A stretch of 64,000 bases of DNA from Spisula solida (taxonomy: Eukaryota; Mollusca; Bivalvia; Venerida; Mactridae): NCBI GenBank assembly GCA_947247005.1, contig OX365948.1:10529455-10593454 (forward strand), read 5' to 3'. A model generated the notes under the pieces. The model was not told the origin of the DNA. It saw only the letters and a list, made by a program, of their open reading frames with translations, and searched no databases. Positions 24,836 to 37,173 of the stretch are shown here, in pieces. Position 1 is the first letter of the stretch, and each line of letters starts with the position of its first letter. The position numbers were made by a program, and so were the translations under genes.

Positions 24836-25656
24836 TCACCATTCATCTGTTGGATAGGCTGCATTCAAGGTTTCATTTTTAGATATGCGCTCTTTCGACT
24901 CTTTGACTATCATCTGTTTATAAATATAAAGGTTGATTTAATGTGTATTTTCTATCGTTTATTTAGTCAAATAGCTAAATACACATAATAATATATATAC
25001 TAAGATCATGCAACATGTTCAGTCTAGCCCCACATTACAGACATTTGTCAGTAGGCTAGACGAGCATCACCAATAACCCAATATCTCTTGTTTTTAAATT
25101 GTACATCCTGCTCTTTTTACCTTTTAATCTATACTGATAACTCTGCACATAATAATTAAATCTAATTGCATCGTCTCCGACAGCGCCTGCCAGTAATAAT
25201 CAGTATTGATTGTAGGCAGAATGAAGTTGAAGTTTGGTTTAGTAAAAACATGTTGTTGATAGCTTTGACTGATCCATTTCAAATTTTCATATTTTGTCAT
25301 AGATGATCGTAAATCCCTTAAGGGGCTTATATTAAGACTAAACACAAGTTTACAGTGGCATGCTATATAATTATACCACGGAAATACATCTGTGTATATC
25401 CGTGATTATACGGTGCTCGATTTCCCATAGTCAGGTACGAAAACGCAGTGGTGTGAATATTTATGAGAACGAATTGCAAAATGACGCTTTATGGTAGATG
25501 TAAAATCTGAATAATTGCTAAAGATTTTTCCTTTAAAACAAAGCAATAATAGAGAGTATTTTAATTATTAAGATAGACAATGTTCCGGCTCAAAAAAAAC
25601 CAGGAGGTTTTTACAACAACTTTAAACTTTTTACGACTTGCCGAAAGTAATTGAAC
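24836..25656. promoter_or_regulatory. EIPR1 upstream region
   Basis: No gene was seen other than the probable 5' UTR and promoter of EIPR1 just before 25657. The minus open frame 25124-25345 has no motif. A discrete promoter element could not be assigned. Confidence 0.3.
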
Positions 25657-28600
25657 ATGGAAGACGAAGCACCAGTGATATACGGTCTCGAATTTCAGGT
25701 TTAGTGCAGTTGTTAGATTATTCTTACTGCAATGTTTTAAAAGAAACCGCCTAGTGATTCGAAACAGTATGAATGCTTAGGGGGTTTTCGGTTTATATTT
25801 CTAATTACCTCAATATTCGTAGGTGTTCGGTGCCCGTTGTGGAGGGGGGGGGGGGGCATAGGAGTAATCAATATCAATATAAGTAAAAAAACATTAGTTT
25901 ATCTATCTCCCATTAATGTCGAAACCATTATAGGCACGTAGACATTTGTCTGTCAACGGCTTACTTAAAATCAATGAAGAGAAAAGGTGTGATTCAAGAA
26001 GTATTGGTATAAATGTCTACGTCCCCTTGCATCGGAACGTGACATTTCTGAAATATTTATAATATTTCCCGCTATATCTGGCTGTGTGGTATGCAAAGTA
26101 TTCGGAAGTGCCAGGAAGCTGTGTATCGGTGCTATACATGGGCAAATTAAAGAACCAGGCTGTCTATTTGAAATAAGAGCTAGGCGCACTTCTGCAGCGT
26201 CAGACATGCCTGTATCTAATGTCTCTCTCTCCCTTTAGCGGCTTTCTCTCAGTTTGTCCCTCTGGTCATATCATGCTGTATCTGCACTGGTAGAGGATGC
26301 ACCTGTGCCCTTGTGGCTGCAACAAAATAATGTAAAGTGCCTTTGAATGTGCGTTCGCATGAAAATGGCGCTATATAAATCTGGTATATTTATTTATTTT
26401 AAGGGGTTTGACATCAAAGGGAGATAGATAGATAGGAATCCTGGTGCGTTACCCTAGCTAGTTTCGAATAGACTCCTGGGTTCTATAACATGCTCAGTGT
26501 ATAGCACTGATACAAGGGAGACTACCTCAGGCTCTGCAATTCCAACCAATTCCGCCTCTAGACTCTAGCTAGTTTCACGAATGACCAAGTGCCCCGGCCG
26601 TTAGTCAAATCACTTCAACGCAATCTATACAGGGATAACCTGTATAAGCGTCGAAACCATATTAAAGTGCCCCAAATCCAGTGCATTTTAAATTTTCATG
26701 AAATTTGCATTTTACGCCAAATTCTGGCATTTTTTGGCTCTGTACATGTTCAATACAATAAAAAAAACACAAAACCCATCAATACCTGGTAATATTGGCC
26801 GTTATAATCAGTAAAACAATAAATAAACCTGCACACACAGTAGCTGTAAATCTCATGTAAACAGTACAAGTTTAAAGACCATTATCCATACTGACCGGAA
26901 TTCTTTGATAAACATTATTCGAATCGTTAAAACCAGCCTTAAAAGCTATCACTCATCATGTTTTTTGTTTGTCGTTTTTAGCTCACCTGTCACAAAGTGA
27001 CAGAGTGAGCTTTTGTGATCACTCTTCGTCATCCGTCCGTCCACAATTTACTTGTGTAGACTCTAGAGGTCACAGTTTTAGCCTAATCATTATGAAACTT
27101 GGTCACAATGATCATGTCAACAAAATCTAGGTCAAGTTAGATATTGGGTCATCCAGGGTAAAAAACTAGGTCACAATGTCAAATCATAGAAAAACCTTGT
27201 GTAGTCACTAGAGGTCACAATTTTGACCTAATCTTTATGAAACTTGGTCACAATGATCATGTCAACAAAATCTAGGTCAAGTTTGATATTGGGTCATCCG
27301 GGGTCAAAAACTAGGTCACAAGGTCAAATCATAGAAAACACTTGTGTAGTCACAAGAGGTCACAATTTTGACCTAATCATTATGAAACTTGGTCACAATG
27401 ATCATGTCAACAAAATCTAGGTCAAGTTCTATATTGGGTTATCCAGGGTCAAAAACTAGGTCACAATGTCAAATTATAGAAAACCCTTGTGTAGTCACTA
27501 GAGGTCACAATTTTGACCTAATCATTATGAAACTTGGTCACAATGATCATGTCAACAAAATCTAGGTCAAGTTTAATATTGGGTCATCCAGGGTAAAAAA
27601 CTAGGTCACAATGTCAAATTATAGAAAAACCTTTTGTAGTCACTAGAGGTCACAATTTTTACCTAATCTTTATGAAACTTGGTCACAATGATCATGTCAA
27701 CAAAATCTAGGTCAAGTGCGATATTGGGTCATCCGGGTTCAAAATTAGGTCACAATTTCAAATCTAAGAAAAAACCTTGTGCAGGCTCTTGAGGTCTCAA
27801 TGTTTGCCTTGTCTTTATGAAAGTTGGTCACAACGATCATCTCAACAAACTCTAGGTGAAGTTCGATATTGGGTTATCGAGGGTCAAAAACTAGGTCATT
27901 AGGTCAAATCATAGACAAAACTTGGCTTAAACTTCAATATGCCATTTGGGATGTAAATTACAAGGCTGCTTTATAAGACAATATGAAAACCTTGTACATG
28001 CAATAGAGGCTACCATTAAGGGGGTCTGCATAAACTACTAGGATAGGTGAGCGACCTATGGCCCTTAGGGCCCTCTTGTCTAGCAAAATCATCTTAATTG
28101 CACTACAAATGGTTGTTAATTTTCAGTTTGCTAACATTATATAGTTCGGCTTGTTTAATTTTTTTACTGTGTCCATTTGTTTGAAATCGAGCGTGCCAAT
28201 GCCTGAGTGTTCTGATTGGTTGATAAGCGAATGACGGTTTGACAACAACAACAACAACGATAGCTGAAATTGAGGTCATAATTGGGTGTAGCCATGTTTA
28301 AGTTGTCGGATGAACATGTTGCTGTGCATTTTTAGCTCACCTGAGCATGAAGTGCTCAAGGTGAGCTTTTGTGATCACCCTTTTGTCCGTCGTCCACCGT
28401 GCAGCGTCAACAATTGGACTGTTAACACTCTAGTAGAGGTCATAATTTTCACTTAATCTTTTTTAAACTTAGTCACAAGGTTTGTCTGTATGAAACTAGA
28501 TCAAGTTTGTAACTGGGTCATCTGGGGTCAAAAACTAGGTCACAAGGTCAAATCAAAGAAAAACCTTGTTAACACTCTAGAGGTCACATTCTTAATGAAA

Positions 28601-31600
28601 CTTGGTCACAATGTGAACCTCTATAAAATCTAGGTCAAGTTTGCAACTGGGTCACCTGGGGTAAAAAACTAGGTCACCAGATTACATAAAAAAAACCTTG
28701 TTTATACTCTAAAGGTGACATTTTTTACCTCATCTTTATAAAACCTGGCCATAAAGTGTGTATTCGTAAAATCTACATCAAATATTAAGGTCATATCATA
28801 ACAAATACTGATTCTGCCTAAACTGCTAGTCATCAGGTGAGCGCTTTAGGGCCAAATGGCCCTCTTGTTTAAGATACTATCCGTCACTCCGTGGATATCG
28901 CGAGAAAAAGATTCATTCTTCGTGGACATGCTATATATATTTCATGGTGGTTAGACGTTTTCATATATTTTTAGGTGCTGAAGGAGTTGTGCGTAGATAC
29001 TCTGCGGAAACTTACCGTATTTTGGTACCTTTTTGGTCTGTCTGCAGTGGCTGGACTGTCAGAATTTAAAAGCAGCCACTTAGAGACAGCTTATCTGTCT
29101 TACCCCGGCCGTGATTTGAAACAGGGACCTTCGATAAGTAGTCTAGTGCGTTATTCACTCGACCACCATGCCACCTGTTTGGGGATGTAAAGGCTTATCT
29201 ATGATCGATGATCTCTCTTATGATGAAAAACCAATCATTGAAATTACACCAGCATGATCTGAATTTTGCTTGTTGAAAATCCATGAATGTCTTCTTGTGT
29301 GAAACTGCTTGGCCTACGGATTTGACTTTGAGAGCATAATCTAGATTGTTATGCACTAGTCAATTAAAACCACGACCCCCCCCCCTCCCCCAAACTCTGT
29401 GGAAGGGAGGGGGACTGTCCTGTGTTTTTACCTTCCGGTGTCTTCACACTGCCATGCAAGTGCGGGGCTTTTGTTTCGCCCCAAAATAGCAGGGAATATA
29501 TCCTTGACTATATCTGTGAGGTTTAGGGCGGGGCAATTGCAGGGATTTTACCATCTGTATGGCCCTTGGGGATCAGGGACTTTACCAGGGGTACCAGGTA
29601 AAATTAAAATAATAATTCATCCATTTTACATTGATTATCCATATGTATTACATGTATTCGTCTTTCAGGCAAGGGCCTTAGCTGCTCAGGCTGGTGAAAC
29701 TGATCAGATCAGGTTTATTGTTGGCACACAGTCTCTTCGACAAGAAAACCAGGTATACTGTCACAACTTACCTTGTTACATCATTTTAACTTTTCATCAT
29801 TTTGGCACTTTGAATGAGTTCTTTATCTGACTCCTTAAAGCAACTCCATCCTGCGTTTTGGAATTATGGCCCTTTTTGAACTTAGAAAATATCTTGGTTA
29901 AGTTTTATGTTTATGTTAACTTCACAATTAACTGTTAAAGCTATTGTTTTGAATTTTTACTCTGTAAAGCAAGACAGATAACTCTGTCCTACTTTATGAA
30001 AGGGTTATGGAGCTTTTTACAGTGACAAATATCAGACCACTAGGCATTGCTCTTGTTATATTTTTCAAAATGACATGTTTATGAAATTATTATTCAGAAA
30101 AACTTTCTTACTTACTGTTTTTCAGGTTCATCACATAGATTTTGATGATGAAAACAACGTAATTAACAAAAATGTCTTTCTTCACGGTGAAGGTGAAATC
30201 TGGCATATCAGTGCATCTACGGTGGACAAAGAACTTCTCACCACTTGTTATAATAGAAGTAAGATATCCTATATTTTTTTAGTGTTGAGTGTTCATAATA
30301 ACTTGTACATATTCACAATACTCCCTGCTTATGAAAACAAAAGCTGAAATTAAATGTAGATAAATCATCTGTTAAATTATGCTAATATAAATAAAGTTGA
30401 ATAGAATCCAGATGATTCTATACCTTTCAGTATCAGAGAGTAAAGCTGAGATGATTCTATATTCTGTACAATTCAGCATCAGAGAGTAAAGCTGAGATGA
30501 TTCTATATTCTATACAATTTAGCATTGGAGAGTAAAGCTGAGATCTATATTCTATACAATTTAGCATCAGAGAGTAAAGCTGAGATGATTCTATATTCTA
30601 TACAATTTAGCATTGGAGAGTAAAGCTGAGATGATTCTATATTATATACACTTCAGCATCAGAGAGTAAAGCTGAGATGCGAGCTGCCTTGTGGAAGTTA
30701 CCGGGAGATTTTGATGAAGTACAATCAGAGGATCAATCTACACATCAATCATTGAATCTTGTCTGTCATCTCGAAGCCCCTGATTATGGTGACATGAAAT
30801 GGTAGGAGTGCAGTTACTTTTAATACATGCATTCTACAAATCTGATAAGTTTTAATGCCTTAGAAAGAATTAACTGTTCAGCAAAAAATAAAAGTTATTT
30901 GATGAAAAAATACTGCATGGAATTTTATGAAAGTGGACAGCTTAAACGCCAGTTACACCCTTTCATTGCAAAATTTTCATTGGGTTTGTTACTTTTTCTT
31001 GTCTGTGACAGTTGTCAGCAAACACAACAAATTGAAGTGTGATTACAAAGTACACCTTTACAGAGTACAACTTATGCTTCATGTTTATAAAACTTGTGTA
31101 ATTACCATTTCTAGTTCCAAGCACAAATAACGCCTTCATGGATATCTCTAGTTATATTTTTTGTTTTCAGTATGATGTGGCATCCATCAGGAGATAATTC
31201 AAATGTAATTGGCTTGGCTGATAATCACATTATCGTATGGGACATTGATACTGCAGGCAACTCTGCTAAGGTATTTGTTGAGTCATTCATTATAGTAATC
31301 TGAATGGTACTGTCATAGTCCAAAACACTTTTATCCACTTTTTAAACAGACTGCAGTGCTTATGCTGTTGTACTTCTAGCTTATAAAATGTTAATGTTTA
31401 AAGTATGATACAATTGTAAACTAAGTTTAATAAGTAATAAGTACACAGTGCAGCCTCTCTAGAGCAACACCTTTTGGGAAATCCTAAGTTTGGTTTTGTA
31501 CAGAGGTTGTTGCTATAATGGACAAGTAACATTTATAGCTAATAGTAATTTCTGGAACAAAATTATTATGCTGCCCAAGAGAGGTTGTTGATCTATGGAG

Positions 31601-34600
31601 GATCACTCTGGAGGGGTTGCATTATATATATTTATAAAATAATTCTATAAAAAACATCAACTTACATATTTGTCGATCTTACTGCTTTATCTATACTCAT
31701 TTGTCATTCATTCTGATCATTTAACCCTTTTTTGTCTACATGTGTTTATTCAAGCCCTTTGCAAAGATCTAAAAAACCCAGGTTAGACAGTCAAATGAAG
31801 AAAAATAGCAGGCAGCAGATTCTGTTATTTTGGCATTAAACTTTGTTTGGCATCCTTCTTTAATGACCAATGTCTCATTTTGAAGAGCTAAGTTTCTTCT
31901 ACTGCATGAGGTTACTTATTTTTGTCTACCTCTTATAGAATTCAAAAAATCATGATTTGAATGAGGCAAATCGGGTTTTTTCTGATAAACTTGGAATTTC
32001 CATTAATTTAAAATGAGAGTAGGTATGGCTCTTTGCAAATTCCTGTTTTATTCCTTGTTTGATTTCAATAAATAGGTATTGTTTTAAAGCTGAATAAAAG
32101 AATCTGTTGCATTAAGGAGGTACGCGAACCTTTGATCTAACGATCAAATTTTCCTTGAAACATCTTAAAATGACAGAACCATCTTCTAGAACAACATTGA
32201 AATCATAAAAATGACATGTCACCAGGCTCGTTTTCGACATACATGACTTTCTAATGACCTACCATTGTATTTTGTTCGTTTTATCTATTTCCTGCATTTA
32301 TGGCACCATTGTGTTCTTTTTAAGATTTTTACTATATGAAACCACTTTTAAGCAATGCATGATATTTTATGTGTTCATTGAGCATTCCTTTTGACATTAG
32401 TCACAATTCCTGCTGCCTGGTGAACAAATTCAGTATTTGAACATGATAAATAGTTACCCCACCCACTTGCAAAAAAAGTGCAAAAAGTGTGATTTTCAAA
32501 TGAACGTCAAAAAATATCTAACGATCGAAAATAATTTATAATTGGTCATAAGTTGAGTATTAAATAGAACACCCGTTTAGTCAAATAAAAAATAGGGGTC
32601 ACTAGCCTTTTTAGGGAGCTATTCATCAAAAAGTACTTATTATGAATAAATTTGCATAAAATTATCCTAATTTGCATATTGTAATGAAATAAAATGTTAT
32701 TAAAAATATTTCAAAGTGTGGCTACTTCATATAACTAAATCATGCACTACATATTATATATAAGCATATGCATTTGTACCATTGCAGGGACTTATTGTGA
32801 ACCCATATTATTCACAAGTTTGCCATTCCCCACCCACTTTTCATGCATGCAAAAAATAAAAAGTTAAAAAATATCTATTTTGTGCAATAGTATTATGTTT
32901 ATTGTCATTAATCAACATTCATATGCAATCATTGAAACTAAAATTCATGTTTGTTCTTAACTTATACGATTTTGAAATTTCGCGCATGCGCACAAGGCAG
33001 CTCGGACCTCCTTAACTTATCTTTTTTTTTGCCTATGTAAATTTAAAAAGGAGACACAAGGTAATAAGAAGAAACAGGATTTCGCGAGATTTCAGAAGAC
33101 TGCTGTGAGATATTGTAAGATTTGGTACATCTTTCCAATCTTTGTATTTTTAGATCTTTGCCCTATGATATCTCATTCCATCTCCCATTATTTTCCAATA
33201 ATGAAGATGAAAGGAACTTATCTTAGACAATTTTTCAAGAGAGACCATTTTTGAAATTTATGGCAAAAATTTGCTCACAAGATGTGAACAGTTTAGGGTT
33301 TAAAGTGTAAAGGGTTAAGGAATATATTGTTGAACAGTATTCATCTATATATTTTTCTGTCAGATGTCCAGTTCAGCAGGCTTGGAGGGCAAAGGTCAAC
33401 CAAAGCATACATGTAGCAGCTGGGACCCCCATCATAACAGTGTACAGATCAGCACAGCTAATGATACATTCATTAGAGGTTGGGACTTGCGAACCATGCA
33501 GTATGTATTATTAATACAATAAATTGTTCCAAAACAGCATGTACCAGTATATGTTCTGTTTCATATTCAGTACAACTTCTGTTGACGCTCACCTTTGGGT
33601 AGCTGTAAATATTGGTTTAGGGAAATTTTTAAGGAGTTGTTATGGAGAGGTTGTTGCTGTACAGAGAGCCGCTCTGAATGTGATATTTGTGTCTGTAAAT
33701 GCTATGTTCTGTACTTGGTCAAAAGAAATGAAAAACTAAATCAGTCTGTAAAAAATTGTTAACTGCGACAAAACTACAATGCACTCTAGTTAGTGCTCTG
33801 ACTTATATCTTGCAGTCAATTTTGTTGCTTTGGCTTAAATGAAAAATGATCATGTTTATTTGTTACTACAGACAAACGTATGTGATAGAGAATGCTCATA
33901 GTCAGTTAGTGAGAGATGTTGACTTCAATCCAAACAAACAGTATTACCTAGTGAGCTGTGGGGATGATTGTAAAGTCAAGTTTTGGGATATAAGAAATGT
34001 TGCGCAACCACTCAAAATATTATCAGATCATTCACACTGGTAAGTTAACTATTAAGTTCATCTTGCAGAAGTTTCTTATACTTTATATCATGAGCCATAA
34101 TGAAATGTTTTTGCCAATTTTATAGCATAAAAATGGTGATTTTGCCCATACTTTAACGGGACGAAAACCATGCGTAAACATAAAGATTCACACGAGAACG
34201 CGCTGTTAATGCCAGTTTTACGTATGCTCATTTCAGGGCCTCACCGATGAAAATAAACGATTTTCAGCGTCTTATGAACTGCAATTCTTATTTCATTTGT
34301 AACTTCTAATTAATTTTCTATAAGATTTAAATAATAAATGTAAACTAACCCGCATTATCCATGTTTTCTTGGTATTTGCCGATCCCGGAAGTCGACGCTC
34401 ATAACAAAAACTGTTATGACGTAACGTTTGTTTTCGCGACGTTATGTTTATTTACGCGACGTCGCCACTAAATCTCCCGCCAAAATCTAATTATTTCAGA
34501 ATTAAAACACATAAATTGATGTTTTGTATGCTATAATAGCATTTACGCATGCTTTTTCGTGCTATAACATCTGCAAAGTCCCTCGGGAGCGTTGGTGCCC

Positions 34601-36651
34601 TCGCCCTAACGGGCTTGGGCACCAACCGTCCCTCGGGATTCTGCAGATGTTATAGCACGAAAAAGCATGCGTTAACCCTACAATGTTATCCACAGAAAAT
34701 AAAGACATAATTATCATAAGTGGCAGTAGTCTGTCAGTGTTTCCAAAATGTAGAAGTTCTCAGTTTACTTGTTGAGATAAATGACCCCATGGCATGTTAC
34801 TACATGTATATAAGTATTACATGTACTATCATGTATTGGGTCTTTTTTACCTAACCAAACTCATATTGATTAAATGTGTGCTTATTCTGAATAAACGTTT
34901 ATGACATTACTTGCGGTCTAGCAGTCCCGTAAAGCCATGCCGGAAATATTGTTTGGCACTCCCAGAGTGTACAATAAATATTAGTATTAGCTTGCGTGAA
35001 GTTAGCCAATCAATGACTTGATTCGCCCATGGGGTCAGGATAATACCAACATTAACATCATCATTGTCCCGCTATATTTTGGTTAAAACATAAGCAGCAT
35101 ATATCATCATTTTGAGAGAAATTGAGCATTGTATAGGGTTATGTAATAAACAGAATCTTACATCCGTGCTCATGGCATACTATAATGTGATATATCATGT
35201 TTTTTCACAGGGTTTGGTCTGTGAGATATAACAGATTTCATGATCAACTGATACTCTCTTCTAGTAGTGATAGTCGTGTAATATTGAATAATATCATATC
35301 TTTATCATCGGAACCATATGGACATCTTATAGAAAATGATGATGATGATGACGATGCTGATGACAGAGATAGCAGGTATATGTTTGTTCAAACCTGTCGT
35401 TTAAGACCACCCATCATTTGGAAAACCAAAACATGACCTGTGTTGACTGGTGGTCTCTACCTAACAGATTTATTATCATTGAATATGGATTGATGGTAGA
35501 TAAAATTACACGCAATGTTTTTGCAGACAGGTTTTGTGATTGTGGTTGAATGTTCGGATGTGGCCTTCAGCACAGATTACACTGTACCTTCTTGTTTGTA
35601 ACTACTGTAGAACCTCGATTCTTTGAACAGTTTTGCCTCGAAAACCCTATAATACATGATCAGGTTGTTTGATCCTGGCAAAATGATGATATACTTGTAC
35701 ACAGTAGATTCCTTTAAAAGAATTTATACATCATAGATTGTGAATTTTGACTTGGACCTTTATGCTGGTCCATTGCTGTAATATTAATCACAATTTTCAA
35801 TTTCTTTTAACGATTGTTATAGTATATGATATGGATATTTGTACATGTAATACTAGTATGATAGATTTAGAAAACTGTCAGTCAACTGTGAACTAATAGT
35901 CACGTGTATTAGAGCCACAGCCATGGTTAGTGTCCTGGATTTATAATAGTACATGTGTATTAAAGGTAATAAGTATGTGTTAATATTTGCAAACTACTTC
36001 TAATCAAGACTAATAATTTCACCTACCCTGTGGATGTTTGTCATCAAGCGGGCAGTTTGACTTCTATGTTTCCTGTTCTACAAGCTCTTGTATATCTTGA
36101 CGACTCCGGTATTAAGAACTGTTGGTTGAGTATTATTTGTCATGCTGATAAGTCATACCATCAAGGCCATGTTGTACATGTATTAGCATTATCTTGCTTG
36201 TACATTTTGTAATTATGTTTCCCACAGTGGAGGATACATAATTGATTTTGTTCTGGATGGATATCAACAAATTTGTCCGCACTTCTTCTCGTTAACCACT
36301 GGCTCAATTTCAATGAAACTTCGCATGAATGCTTGGTACCAAGCCCTGTTGTGCAAATTATCATCCTCTGGAATTTTAGGTCGGATATTTTTTACTAGAG
36401 TTATGGCCCCTTGTGGGAGACATGCATTTTTGTTTCAAAACCTGTTCTAGTTATAATTCTATATTCTTGATTTCAGAGAGGCTAGTCCTCCACAAGATGG
36501 TGTTATAGCAACATACGAGGAACATGAAGATAGTGTTTATACTGTAGACTGGTCAGCTGCTGATCCTTGGGTGTTTGCTTCTCTTAGTTATGATGGAAGA
36601 CTTGTGATAAACAGAGTTCCTAGAGCGGAGAAATATAAAATATTGTTATGA
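25657..36651 (+). CDS. EIPR1: EARP and GARP complex-interacting protein 1 (EIPR1/TSSC1), WD40 protein, complete, 9 exons
   Basis: EIPR1 binds the EARP/GARP tethering complexes and is needed for endosomal recycling and dense-core vesicle cargo sorting. Coding exons: 25657-25698, 29669-29752, 30126-30258, 30657-30801, 31171-31270, 33364-33500, 33872-34039, 35211-35375, 36477-36651. All borders are GT-AG and phases match, giving 382 residues against 387 in human. It starts [14 protein letters not shown], the invariant family N-terminus. The WD40 propeller is visible as [17 protein letters not shown] (about 150-159), [22 protein letters not shown] with KVKFWDIRN (about 233-256), SSSDSRVIL and the C-terminal [14 protein letters not shown]. 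An acidic DDDDDDADD loop follows in exon 8. Introns are filled with mobile DNA: intron 1 has family A repeats and SINEs, intron 5 a TTAA element, intron 7 a hairpin. Confidence 0.97.
26085..26600. mobile_element. SINE-related fragments, inverted pair (EIPR1 intron 1)
   Basis: 26110-26170 is the reverse complement of the SINE body block at 26455-26510 (GACTCCTGGGTTCTATAACATG). The second copy runs to CCCCGGCCG at 26602, where the tRNA-like head would begin. A separate tail at 26360-26400 (GGCGCTATATAAATCTGG followed by ATTTATTT) resembles SINE/LINE-derived 3' tails. All are decayed. Confidence 0.5.
26979..28080 (+). mobile_element. Stem-loop repeat family A, complete copy (EIPR1 intron 1)
   Basis: It begins AGCTCACCTGTCACAAAGTG after a T-run. 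The hairpin GCTCACCTGTCAC-AAA-GTGACAGAGTGAGC is followed by CCGTCCGTCC. About six tandem units with a 145-bp period are seen from the TATGAAACTTGGTCACAATG block (27091, 27236, 27381, 27526). It ends in a GGTGAGCGACC block and GGCCCTTAGGGCCCTCTTG. Non-coding. Confidence 0.88.
28331..28871 (+). mobile_element. Stem-loop repeat, family A variant
   Basis: The 5' hairpin is different in sequence (GAGCATGAAGTGCTC loop between AGCTCACCT and AGGTGAGCT) but the same layout follows: TTTTGTGATCACCC, TTGTCCGTCGTCC, tandem CTAGGTCACAAGGTCAAATC blocks, then GGTGAGCG and GGCCAAATGGCCCTCTTG at the end. The compensatory change in the stem shows that the hairpin, not its sequence, is kept. Confidence 0.8.
28960..29185 (-). 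mobile_element. tRNA-derived SINE, decayed
   Basis: On the minus strand from 29181 the sequence reads GGTGGCATGGTGGTCGAGTG and a B-box-like GTTTCAAATCAC followed by GGCCGGGGTA, matching the head of the copy at 10900-11112. The body is diverged. Confidence 0.6.
30317..30405. repeat. Fragment related to the AATTTGAC MITE
   Basis: ATACTCCCTGCTTATGAAAA matches exactly inside the copy at 37802-38042, and the following AATCA..TGCTAATA blocks match loosely. It lies immediately before the 46-bp array in EIPR1 intron 3. Confidence 0.4.
30421..30675 (+). repeat. 46-bp tandem repeat made of the EIPR1 exon 4 splice acceptor
   Basis: Six AG-bearing repeats end at 30430, 30476, 30522, 30564, 30610 and 30656. 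The spacing is 46 bp, with one 42-bp copy. Each has a CAG or TAG acceptor followed by CATCAGAGAGTAAAGCTGAG or a CATTGGAG variant, which is the first part of exon 4. Only the last copy (30656) continues into coding sequence. The unit is not a multiple of three. Copies I read from 30430, 30476 and 30610 run into an in-frame TAA within the next unit. Confidence 0.9.
31445..31640. mobile_element. Decayed relative of the CAGTACAACCTC MITE (EIPR1 intron 5)
   Basis: AGTGCAGCCTCTCTAGAGCA at the left and a GGAGGGGTTGCATTATA end at the right, with internal GAGGTTGTTGCTATAAT, match the layout of 9637-9795. The terminal repeats have several substitutions. Confidence 0.5.
32116..33011. mobile_element. TTAA-flanked inverted-repeat element (EIPR1 intron 5)
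   Basis: It is flanked on both sides by TTAA (32112-32115 and 33012-33015). The ends are GGAGGTACG and the reverse complement GGAGGTCCG. 896 bp, AT-rich, non-coding. TTAA duplication is characteristic of piggyBac-type transposition. The inverted ends are short, so the assignment is tentative. Confidence 0.55.
33565..33685. mobile_element. Partial relative of the CAGTACAACCTC MITE (EIPR1 intron 6)
   Basis: AGTACAACTTCTGTTGACGC, GTAAATATTGGTTTAGGGAA and GGAGAGGTTGTTGCTGTACA follow the order of 9637-9795. The short open frame covering it is not a gene. Confidence 0.45.
34545..34672. repeat. Perfect 31-bp inverted repeat with nested hairpin (EIPR1 intron 7)
   Basis: The arms 34545-34575 and 34642-34672 are exact reverse complements starting ACGCATGCTTTTTCGTGC. 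Inside, GTTGGTGCCC pairs with GGGCACCAAC, and CCCTCGGG is repeated on both sides. The whole 128 bp can fold into one rod. It may be the core of a foldback element. Confidence 0.8.
34910..35175. repeat. Dispersed repeat, copy 2 (EIPR1 intron 7)
   Basis: It aligns with 14975-15260 in the same orientation. Its right end is about 35 bp before the acceptor of exon 8. Non-coding. Confidence 0.6.
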
Positions 36652-36897
36652 TTGAATGAAGTCTTTGTTTGTGCTTATTTAAAGAAAGAATGATTTATTC
36701 CATGGAAATTGTATTGTTCAATGACAAAACTGTAGGTTTTTACATAAAATCCTTGTTTTGTTGTGAAACTCGAGTGATCTGATGTGATGTGTAGACAGTT
36801 GAAACATGTGTGAATGTACATGTGTGAATGTTTATGGTGAGGGACCAAATATGTGCAGCAGTAGAGAAGACATTCTGTGTAGTGCATACAATAGGAT

Positions 36898-36903
36898 AAT
36901 AAA
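36898..36903 (+). terminator. Probable EIPR1 poly(A) signal
   Basis: AATAAA lies 247 bp after the EIPR1 stop codon, the first canonical hexamer seen in the 3' flank. Consistent with a short 3' UTR. Not proven. Confidence 0.5.
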
Positions 36904-37173
36904 ATGTCGGACTGGGAAGGCAGTACTCAACCTTGACAGCTGAGCGCAGAAAACATAAAATACAACACAGACCACAATTACATGGCACAGAGCCTACACA
37001 CGACTTAACTGTTGAAAGTCCCAACTTTCAAAACGTCAAAAAGCCGAAAGACCTGGTAGAGGTTTTGTATGCAGATTGTTTTGTGGCATGTGCTTGTTTG
37101 GTCTATTCATTCAGTATATACAAGTATACCTTAACATCTTACACTTTGGGAATAATTCCATAGTAATGTGTTG

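Noticed and set aside
24104..24864. Long repetitive open frames on both strands resembling a repeat protein
   Set aside because: They only translate the 48-bp minisatellite, have no splice context, and both strands are open equally.
36933..37163. 76-codon plus frame after EIPR1
   Set aside because: No motif or splice context; it lies in the 3' flank beyond the poly(A) signal.
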